This document shows positions 55,915 to 64,000 of a stretch of 64,000 nucleotides of DNA, in pieces. A program made the translations under genes and the position numbers. The notes beneath the pieces were generated by a model. It saw only the letters and a program-made list of their open reading frames with translations, ran no database searches and was not told the origin of the DNA. Each line of letters opens with the position of its first letter. The first letter of the stretch is position 1. The DNA lies in NCBI GenBank assembly GCA_963921195.1, contig OY992536.1, positions 97,365,550 through 97,429,549 of the forward strand. Direction: 5' to 3'. This DNA is from Pegoplata infirma. Lineage: Eukaryota; Arthropoda; Insecta; Diptera; Anthomyiidae.

Positions 55915-58071
55915 TCAGGGCTGACCTTCTGATGACATGTCACCTAAGACTTCTTTGGGGAAATGTCTGACGTAGGTCATGCAAATTTTCCTGTTACCAA
56001 ATTTTATTTCAAACTCCCTGGTTTTATTGTCAGTTAAAATTATCTGAGTCCTAAAGCGATTAACAACTGTATCTAAGATACCTATATGATCATGTCTGTC
56101 TTCCTCTTGAGAGTGAATAGTGGCTATTGTTGACAGGCCATTATTATTATACATTGAATCATTATCACTTGTACTATTTAACAGATTAATTTCACCAGAG
56201 TCGTTGTTTATTCTGCTCAAAAAATCAGCGACTTGATTATCCTTTCCCTTAATATAATTAACAGTTAAGTTGAAGTCACTTAGCTTTATAATCCATCTAT
56301 AAAGTCTAGGATTCAATTCTCTGCTTTGAGATTTTACGAAAAGCCATCTTAAGGGCTGGTGGTCTGATAAAATTTCAAACTTTACACCGTATAGGTAGGG
56401 GCGAAAATAATTTGTGGACCATACTATAGCAAGAAGTTCTTTTTCAGTAGCTGAATAATTTTTCTCGTGGTCATTTAACGTTCTACTAGCAAAGCAAATA
56501 GGATGCCCATTTTGCTGTAAAACGGCACCAATTGAATTCAAACTAGCATCCGTAACAAGTTGAAAAGGTTTTGAGAAATCTGGAAACCTAAGAACTGGGG
56601 CCTCTGTTAAAATATGTTTCAATTTCTCAAATGCATTTATAAAGTTGGGATCATTTACATTTAATCTAACATCTTTCTTAAGGTACTTTATCATGGGATA
56701 AGCTACTTTAGAGTAATCTCTTATAAATTTACGATAGTACCCAGTTATGCTTAAAAAGGACTTAATTGCCTTTACCGTATTTGGCAATTTTAAATTTAAA
56801 ATTGTGTCGACCTTAGTCGGATTAGGTTTGACTCCTTCAGGGGTCAATATATGGCCTAAATATAATGTTTCCTTTGCAAAGAATTTGCACTTATTAATTT
56901 GAATTTTGAGGTTTGCTTCCCTCAACTTTACAAAAACTTTGTTTATGTTACAAAGATGTTCCTGGAAACTGGTAGAAAATATCAATATGTCATCTAAATA
57001 AACGACACAAATTTTATTGATTAAATCACGAAGAACATAATTGATTAGCCTCTGAAACGTTGCCGGAGCATTCTTTAAACCGAATGGCATTCTGACGAAT
57101 TCATAATGACCATATGGTGTAGAAAATGCAGTTTTTGCCCTATCCTCTTCCTTAACTAGAATCTGATGAAAACCTTTGGCTAAATCAATTGTCGAAAAAT
57201 ACTGAGCTCGTCCTAATTTATCCAGAATCGTTTCAATATTCGGGATAGGAAATTTATCATCGACGGTAATCCCATTCAGTATCCGATAATCTATCACTAT
57301 CCTCCATTTCCTCTCCCCTGAATTGTCCATTTTCTTTGGCACTATCCATAAGGGACTATTATAAGGAGAATTACTCTCAGTTATAATACCTTGTTTAAGC
57401 ATGTCATCTATCTGGTTACAAATTTCCTGTTCGTGAATGTGAGGGTATCTGTACATTTTCGTATAAACTGGTCTATCGTTTATTGTCCTAATTTCATGTT
57501 CCATAATATTTGTGTAACCTAAATTTTGTCCTTCAGTATATATTAAATCATTAAATGATTGAAGAATGTAGCCTAGAGCAGATTGTTCCTCACAACTTAG
57601 ACCATTATATAAATTTTCTAAAACTTTGTCATCAATTTGTACTGCTTCTAATTGATTTATCTCATCAACAGAATAGGGGCAAGTTTTTAAAAACTCAATT
57701 CTATTGTTAAAATTAATTGTCAAAATTTCCTTTTCCATATCTACTATGGCACCCAAAGGTTTCAAAATATTTTGACCTAATATAGCATCAAATTGTTTCC
57801 CATTAAATGCCGTTAATTTCCACGACATAGTGGCAACCTCACCGAACTCCTTCGGAAGTTCCGTTATAATTTCCTGATTTATTTCTGTTCTACCATTTAA
57901 AGAAGAAAAAGAAATAGGATTTTCCAATTGGAGTCTCCTGTAATTCAGTAATTTATTTTCATTCAGTAATGAAGTAGTTGACCCAGTGTCAATTAAAGCC
58001 CTTATTCTATCATTGCCAACTGTAAGAACAACTATTGGAAGTGCCTTGAGGAGGCTGTCATGTGAAAATTT
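55915..58071 (-). pseudogene. pol: gypsy pol: protease, reverse transcriptase, RNase H (no integrase)
   Basis: The frame is open upstream of the TTG at 57927; it overlaps the end of gag and is probably reached by a -1 shift at 58071-58065. Protease: LIDTGS near 57996-57979. RT: the DLAKGFHQI, TAFSTPYGHYEF, MPFGLKNAPATFQ and YLDD (about 56994) motifs are intact. RNase H: TDAS, ATEKELLAIVW and LSDHQPL supply the catalytic acids. After the RNase H it ends 'VLGDMSSEGQP' and stop at 55915, without the HHCC or D,D-35-E integrase motifs, so it is cut short. Confidence 0.9.
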
Positions 58072-59048
58072 ACCTGATCGTCATTATCATAATTTTCATT
58101 CATTTCCTGAAAATGATCTATTTCCATCTGAGATCTTTCAGATTGTCTGTTATTTTGAGACTGATAGGTTCCTCTCTCAAAGGATGGTCTTCCATTCTGA
58201 GAATTAGAATTGTTATTGTAGGAACGATTTTTATGAAAACTTAAATTATTTCTATTTTGATTCGAATTTAAATTCTGCCTATTACCCTGATTAAAATTAC
58301 TATTGTTCCTTCTGGCAATAGTAGGATGATTATTATTTGGGTAATTTGAATTATTTGGATAATTAGAATTATCTGGATAATTGGAATTATTTGGATAATT
58401 AGAATTATTTTGATTAGAATTATATGGATAATTTGAACTATTCTGATAATAATTTCTACTTTCGTTAATCTTGCTTACATTTTTCCTTTCAGATTCAACT
58501 CGTATTAATCCCTCTCTATCAAGTAAATTATAAGCATCTCTTAACTTAGTAACATTTCGATTTATAATAACAGAAGCTAAATTAACATCAATGTTTTTTA
58601 TAAATGTATTTAAAATAATTTTCTCTACGTACAAAGGGCTAAACTCTAAAGGTCTATCATCATCATATTCATATTTTTCGTTTAGCTTACATAAAATGTC
58701 TCTTAAATATTTAAAATAGTTTACTATACCATTGTTTTTTACCGCAAATGCATCTTGATACAGCTGATGGTAGGTCTCTTTAACTCCAAAATTACTTATT
58801 AACGACTTCTTCGTCTCTTCCCAACTTGGATTGAGCCCCAAAGTCCGCAAAACATGGAGAGCTTCACCTTGCAGTTTATTTAAAATTACTCTTTGATATA
58901 TGTATTGCTTTACATCTGGTTTTGAATTAGCTAATAACAATACGGTGTCAACTTCTCTTAAAAATGATGTGAGCGCAAATGTTCCATCACCCCTGAATTC
59001 ATGGATTCTCTGGGCATCTTTTAAAATGTCATTGAGTGTTAAATTCAT
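58032..59048 (-). CDS. gag: gypsy Gag-like protein
   Basis: Intact 338-codon frame from an ATG at 59048 to a TAG. The N-terminal ~190 residues look like a capsid-type helical domain (FRGDGTFALTSFLREVD, later a TKLRDAYNLL stretch). The C-terminal part is Asn-rich with four tandem (N/D)NSNYPN-type units (about residues 213-236). No CCHC zinc knuckle, as in 17.6/297/gypsy-type Gags, where basic or polar tails take its place. It is followed by pol in the -1 frame. Confidence 0.85.
   Translation of the reverse strand: MNLTLNDILKDAQRIHEFRGDGTFALTSFLREVDTVLLLANSKPDVKQYIYQRVILNKLQGEALHVLRTLGLNPSWEETKKSLISNFGVKETYHQLYQDAFAVKNNGIVNYFKYLRDILCKLNEKYEYDDDRPLEFSPLYVEKIILNTFIKNIDVNLASVIINRNVTKLRDAYNLLDREGLIRVESERKNVSKINESRNYYQNSSNYPYNSNQNNSNYPNNSNYPDNSNYPNNSNYPNNNHPTIARRNNSNFNQGNRQNLNSNQNRNNLSFHKNRSYNNNSNSQNGRPSFERGTYQSQNNRQSERSQMEIDHFQEMNENYDNDDQVNFHMTASSRHFQ
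58065..58071 (-). promoter_or_regulatory. -1 ribosomal frameshift site between gag and pol
   Basis: On the minus strand the gag codons read GTA AAT TTT, so the heptamer A AAT TTT fits X XXY YYZ in the zero frame. It lies 11 codons before the gag stop and in the region open in both frames. A -1 slip here leads directly into the protease-RT frame (KFSHDSLLKALP). Confidence 0.7.
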
Positions 59049-60030
59049 ATTGACTATTTAATTTTTAAATTTAAAGAGAGTAAATGAAATATCACTCAAT
59101 ATTTTATCTCTTTGATGATAGCTTTTTTTATATTTGATAGTTGTTGTTTTTCTGTTTAAATTGTTGTTGTTTTATTTATATTAACACTAAAATTGTGTGC
59201 ATAATTTGTTACTGTTGTTGTTGTTGTTCTCTCTCACTCATTATAATTTGTATTATTGTTTATCGTGATTCTTTTATATCACTCAGAGCTTTTTGAAAAG
59301 TTTATACGTTATGATTTTGTTTTTTTAAATTTTGTTGTTAACGTTCATTTTTTTCGTTATTATTTGTTTTTTTTCATTCTTGCATTTAAATGAAGTTCTT
59401 TAATGAAGTTTTTTTTTTTCGTTTCTTTCGTTTTCAAAAATTAAAAAAAACTCTGTTGTTAACGTTCATTCTTTTCGTTATTTTTTTTTTTTCAATTTTG
59501 CATTTGAATGCTGTTTTTTTTTTTATGAAGTTATTTTTTCTTTTGTTCTGTTACTTTCGTTTTCAAAAGAACTACAACGATTTTTAAAAAACTCAGTTGT
59601 TAACGGCCGTTTTTCTTTCGTATTTTTTTTTTGAATTATACGATTGATTTATATATGGTGTTTTTATTTTTCTCTTTCAACAGTTTTATGATTTTATTTT
59701 AATTTTTAGAAAACTGTAACTTTTCACTTTTTGTTGCAGACTGTACTTTTGTTTGTTATTTTTTCGTAAAACTTCAACAAAAATAAAATTTTTATATATA
59801 TATATTTTTTTTTTTTAGAATGATCTTTTTAAATATCTTAATTTTTTTTTTTAACTGAATAATATAAGATATTTATAGTTTTTTTTTTTTTACGTGGTTT
59901 GTTCTTTTTTTTTTATAAAATGTTTTATAAAGTCATTAATTTTTTTTAAAACTTTTAATATTAATTTTAATTAATTTTCACGGAACGTATTTTTTTATAT
60001 AAACTTTAGTTAATATATGGTTCGTTTTGT
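59049..60030 (-). other. A-rich leader of the gypsy element
   Basis: Very T-rich on the plus strand. Short phrases such as TTGTTAACGTTCATT (59333 and 59457) recur. No frame of note; the Phe-rich plus-strand frame here is a by-product of T runs. Confidence 0.55.
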
Positions 60031-60040
60031 GACTGCGCCA
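60031..60040 (-). other. Primer-binding site (tRNA-Ser type)
   Basis: The minus strand reads TGGCGCAGTC, the form used by 17.6/297-group elements for tRNA-Ser priming (from memory of the family). It lies immediately downstream of the presumed 5' LTR. Confidence 0.65.
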
Positions 60041-60375
60041 GATATGTGTTTATTAATCCACAATAATTAATTTCAATAATTTTGTACCGAATTTTAATAT
60101 TTATTTAATAAAACACAATATTTAATTTATTTAATTATATTCCGAATTCAAGTTTATTATTCAAAGAAGGTTGGTTTATAACTAACTACTAAAACTTACA
60201 GACTAACTTAACTAGGTAACAATTAGAGTTCCTAAGAAAAGCTTTTTATGGAGCGAAATAAAATTGGAGTAATAAATATAATATAAGTAATAAAATGTAT
60301 AAAATAGAGTTTAAAGAAATTGGGGATATATAGTAGTAAGAAAATATTATGTCAAGAAGTTATCGTAACTCGCGT
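60041..60375 (-). repeat. Presumed 5' LTR of the gypsy element
   Basis: Lies directly upstream of the primer-binding site in the element's sense. The minus strand begins AGTTACGATAAC (60375), contains TATAAACC and AATAAA motifs and ends ..AACACATATC. The outer boundary is inferred from the AGT start and from where Helitron-like sequence takes over; there is no second LTR to compare. Confidence 0.45.
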
Positions 60376-61814
60376 TTGGACAAAGGGGGCGTAAATTGAC
60401 ACGAGCCTTTATACTATACTGAAAGTGTTTCTGCCTATTCCTTAATAACGATTAAACGACTAAACCGATTTTAAAAAAACTTTTTCCATAGATAGTACTA
60501 ACAGAGGTGAGAACTTAAGTCTCTATCAACTGCCACGCCTTTTGCAATGTACTAAAAGTTTTTTCTGCCGTACCGTAATCACGCTTAAACAACGAACCCG
60601 ATGTTGTTATAATTTTAGTAATTATTGAGGCGGAAACTATAGACACCACCAGACAAAGGCGTGAATTGACACGCCCCTTTGTTATACATTAAAATTTATT
60701 TTTGCCTGATCCGTACTCACGCGTTAACGGTGAAACCAATTTTAAGCAAATTTTCACCACAGTTGGTACTTACCGCGGCGATCGGGCAAAGGGGCTTAAA
60801 ATGCCGCACCCTTTTGTATTAAATTAAAAAATATTTTTTCCTGTTTCGTAACTATATGCCATATAAAATGTGATGAGACAAATTGAAGTAAAATGCCACA
60901 TCAATTTGTAATATACAGAACGTTATTTCTAGCTTATTTGCTATCATGCAAAAACGGCTTAACCAATTCCTTTAATCACTACTGCCATATTATAACCTGA
61001 AAACAGCTAAGCCGATTTCAATGAAATTTTCAACACAAATAGTGCTATAGGCAATATTAAATAGCGATTGATACAAAAGGCATATAATGGCACGCCCCTT
61101 TGTACTTTAGTGGGAGTTATGTCTGCCAGTTCCGCAAACGTGGAAAACCTGCTGAACAAATTTAATTGCAATTTTCTTTATGTGCTAACCAATAGGGGAA
61201 CTATAGGTCACATGAGACCAAAATTGAACTAGATGCGTTAAATGCCAGACCCACTTGAACTATTGTGAAAGTTATATCTTTAGTGAAGTTTTCACCACAT
61301 AAAGTGCTAACCGAGGAGGGAACTATAGGTCCTTTTAAAAGCCATTAAAGAAATACATTAATTTTGGGGTGGGGCGATTATTCTTTTTTTCTATTTCGCT
61401 TTGCGTCGGGGTCGTAACAGTTGCCTTTTATGGTCAACATTAACTCACAAAAGTATTGCACCTGCTGGGCAATGTCTTTGGGTTCCTTTTTTGATTTGAA
61501 ATCGGGAAGTTCCAAACAAGGTGCAAAAAAACGTTTTGATTTTTTTTTTTGTTAAAAAAAAAGTTTTTGATTTTTTTTTGTTAAAAAAGGTTTTTATGAT
61601 GGTCGAACCAAGAAGGTTTGTTCCCATGACGGAAGAACACGTACGCACAATGTTCCCGACGCTAAGCGAAGTCGAAAAAAATCGACCAAACCTCAGGAAT
61701 AGGTTTTTATACCAGTGAAAAGTCATGAAGCAGTAGATAAACTGACTAATAAAAAACTCATTCATTATAAAATATTTTTTTCAACCCGGGCAACGCCGGG
61801 TACAAAACAGCTAG
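60376..61814 (+). mobile_element. Helitron-like element, 3' part
   Basis: The 3' end shows the Helitron signature: a hairpin ACCCGG-GCAACG-CCGGGT (61784-61801), about 10 bases, then CTAG (61811-61814) followed by T. Upstream are degenerate repeats about 130-160 bp apart, marked by (G)CACGCCCCTTTGT-like phrases near 60405, 60535, 60667, 60810 and 61090. Left end missing, possibly removed by the gypsy insertion. A small frame at 61595-61718 (PMTEEHVRTMFPTLSEVE) is too short to name. Confidence 0.65.
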
Positions 61815-62230
61815 TTTGATATATGTACATTGAATGTCACTGCACTCTTCTTTGCGTTGTAAAAAAAAATACTAATGTCCTTTTTTGGAAATTCCAAAAT
61901 TTTAATCAAGCAGACGTTACAAAATTTTATGTCACAACACCAGAATCCAGAAAAAAATTTTTATTGTTTTATTAGAGGCACAGTCATATTATATAAGAAC
62001 GCATAATGTGCATTTCACACTTGCTATTTTTGAGAGTTTAAGAGCTACGTTTTTAAAAAAAAATCTTTTTTCTGTATCCATTACGTTTTTATTCTGTTAG
62101 TGGTGTTTTGTTAAACAACTTGTTTAAGGTCGTAAGTGTGAACCCCATATAAGAAAAAAATTGACCCGTGTAAACGCAATTGGCAAAAGATCTAAAATCG
62201 AAAAAGGTGCCCCCTGCATTAGACCACCCA
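61815..62230. other. Unassigned AT-rich DNA
   Basis: Leads into the palindrome that follows. No gene recognised. Confidence 0.35.
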
Positions 62231-62721
62231 AATTTGCAAAAGTATTTTTTTGTTCGCTCCACCGGCAGTTTCTGATAGATTGGCCATAAAAAATAATATC
62301 TGTGCAAGAACTGGATCTCTCGGTTGCATAATGTAATTACCCATATAAATTCCAAATGTAATTGGTTTATGGAAACTACATACCTTACTCTACAAAATAA
62401 TGGTGACCGACTATTTCAATCTCTGTCCAAATTTTAACGAGGGTCGTTTTAAATGAAGTCTTCACATAAATTTTTACTTTAACCGCCAAAAACACCACAA
62501 TGTCTTAGACTTAGGCTAAAAATTTGTATGAAGGAAATTTTTACTTTCTTATTCTGCAAAATAAAACTTATAAAAGCATTTTTTTGAAAAACGCATATTT
62601 TAAGAGTTATGGCACTTAAAAGCTTTGTAGTGTTTTTATGTCACTTTTAGGGTCAAAAGTTCAAATCGACTGGCCTGTATGCAACCGAGAGATCTAGTTC
62701 TTGCACAGATATTATTTTTTA

Positions 62722-63615
62722 TACCCTCCACTCTAGTGATAGAGGGTATATATAAGTTTGTCATTCCGTTTGTAACACCTCGAAATATTGGTCTAGGACC
62801 CCATAAAGTATATATATTCATGATCCTCGATCGATTTTAAGACGATCTAGCGATGTCCGTCCGTCCGTCCGTCCGTCCGTCCGTCCGTCCGTCCGTCTGT
62901 CCGTCTGTCTGTCTGTCTGTCTGTCTGTTGAAAACACGCTAACTTTTGAAAGACTTAACGGAGGCTCCTGAAGTTTGGCATATATGTTGGGCATTTACCT
63001 GGTCAGGTTGGTATTGCAATCCAGCGAAATCGGTCCAGTGGTTCAAAAGTTATAAGCAAATGAGTGAATTTCGGCAAGGGTTTTTCTGGAATTTACGAGA
63101 TAAAACACACGGTAACTTTCGGACGGCAATTCTGAGGGTGCTGAAGTGTGGCATATATATTTGCCGTTCCTTTGGTCCGGTTCGTTTTAAATTTCAGCCA
63201 AATCGGTCCAGTGGTTCAAAAGTTATTAGCAAAACCGTAAATTTCAGATTCACCTCACCATAAATTCACGTGTTGAAACCCCGTTAAACAGGTTTTAAAA
63301 ACATTGGTAAGTCACAAAAATATTTTACAACGCATTTTTGTCACTCAAAAATATTTTTACACTAAAAGAAAAAAAAAAATACACTCGAAAAAAATTTTAC
63401 ACTCAAAAAAAATTTTACACTCAAAAAAAAATTTAGTAAATTATTTTTTTTTTTTTCAAAAATTAGTTAAAAAAAAAGTTTTTTTAAACAAAATAAAATA
63501 TTTCTAATCAAAAATGTTATTTTTTCACTCTAGAAAATTTACTATAACTTAAAAAGGGCATTGTGGAGGGTATTCATAGATTCGGCCAAGTCGAATTTAA
63601 CTTTTCTACTTGTTA
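62722..63615 (+). mobile_element. Mini-me/DINE-1-like element, full length
   Basis: 894 bp. It begins with a short hairpin (ATACCCTC..GAGGGTAT, 62721-62748), then the conserved block with GGTCTAGGACCCCATAAAG and GACGATCTAGCGATGTCC, then the GTCY microsatellite, then a noncoding body ending TTTTCTACTTGTTA. The empty site in the other palindrome arm fixes both ends. The only shared flank is TTA, so there is no clear target duplication, as expected for Helitron/Helentron-type insertion. Nonautonomous. Confidence 0.85.
62854..62928 (+). repeat. (GTCC)n(GTCT)n microsatellite
   Basis: About 19 tetramer units, first GTCC then mostly GTCT, at the fixed internal position typical of mini-me/DINE-1-like elements. 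Confidence 0.95.
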
Positions 63616-63670
63616 TGGCCAATCTATCACAAACTGCCGGTGGAGCGAACAAAAAAATACTTTTGCAAAT

Positions 63671-64000
63671 CCCATACATTTTTTGGGTGTTCTACCCTGC
63701 TGATAACCCATTTCGATCACCTTTTTCAAAAAAATATTTATGTATGAAAAGAATGAAGTTCAGGTATATTTTGTTACAAATGTTAAGTCTCAACTTTCTG
63801 CAATTAAAAAATATCTCCCCTTGACCACCGGAATTTATATGTGCATTAAATGTTATGTGCATCAGCACAGAAATTGTTTCAAGCAAAAACGAAAAATTTG
63901 CATTTTTTTAGGCTTTTAATTTTTTTATTAATTAATATTTTTTTTTTTTAGATTTAATTTATTATCAAATTCCACTAATTGAAACATTTTGAAATTATTT
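63671..64000. other. AT-rich DNA, window end
   Basis: Outer continuation of the palindrome to about 63735, then nothing recognised. Confidence 0.4.

Larger units (their letters stand above)
55915..60375 (-). mobile_element. Ty3/gypsy retrotransposon (17.6/297-like), 3'-truncated
   Basis: Minus-strand order: likely 5' LTR (60375-60041), primer-binding site, a roughly 980-base A-rich leader, gag (59048-58032), then pol read by a -1 shift (58071-55915). The element stops within pol after RNase H; integrase, any env and the 3' LTR are missing, so it cannot transpose by itself. The remaining frames are open, so the truncation is probably recent. Confidence 0.85.
62231..63670. repeat. Palindrome with about 100-bp arms, right arm split by a mini-me element
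   Basis: Left arm 62231-62330; right arm 62678-62721 plus 63616-63670. The joined right arm is the reverse complement of the left with about two mismatches. Landmarks: GTTCGCTCCACCGGCAG, GATAGATTGGCCATAAAA, GAGATC(T/C)AGTTCTTGCAC. Weaker similarity continues outward on both sides. The natural loop is about 350 bp. Confidence 0.85.

Noticed and set aside
57927..57927. Pol starting at 57927
   Set aside because: The codon is TTG, and the open frame with the protease motif continues upstream into the gag overlap.
59390..59587. Phe-rich plus-strand frame
   Set aside because: Product of T runs in the A-rich gypsy leader.

Overview
This is AT-rich, repeat-saturated insect DNA, most likely pericentromeric or other heterochromatin of a higher fly (Diptera). 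Supporting signs are GTCY-microsatellite elements of the mini-me/DINE-1 type, a 17.6/297-like gypsy element, Jockey-, CR1- and I/LOA-like LINEs, hAT and pogo-like MITEs and long satellite arrays. A calyptrate fly (blow fly or house fly group) is plausible but not proven. I see no host gene in 64 kb; every convincing reading frame belongs to a mobile element.

Layout. 1-2765: degenerate 35-bp satellite, split by a TA-flanked MITE. 4455-12317: an RNase H-bearing LINE (copy A) broken by three later insertions: a 1.4-kb element with CACAGTG ends, a 3.7-kb Jockey-superfamily LINE on the minus strand, and a CR1-like LINE. The 3.7-kb LINE carries an in-frame 2A (ribosome-skipping) motif just before its zinc finger. 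14364-15791: a hAT-like element with a solo LTR inside. 16460-18741: a second copy (B) of the RNase H LINE. 20889-24225 and 25916-37855: about 15 kb of 35-bp satellite in two arrays of opposite orientation around a 1.7-kb spacer, the right array having higher-order repeats. 39263-49511: MITEs, mini-me relatives and two more elements with Transib-like ends (CAC(T/A)(G/A)TG-type termini, 5-bp target duplications). One of these holds a decayed two-exon gene and the other a 25-bp minisatellite. 50975-55299: hAT in hAT, and hAT plus SINE in mini-me. 55915-60375: a gypsy element with intact gag, a -1 slippery site and protease-RT-RNase H, cut off before integrase. 60376-61814: a Helitron-like tail. 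62231-63670: a large palindrome one arm of which received a full mini-me element.

The genes do not form a pathway. The information is in the order of insertion, which target-site duplications and paralogous empty sites allow to be read in several places: MITE copy 1 versus copy 2, the palindrome arms, and LINE reading frames rejoined across insertions. Family names rest on motifs, termini and duplication lengths seen by eye; no database search was possible.
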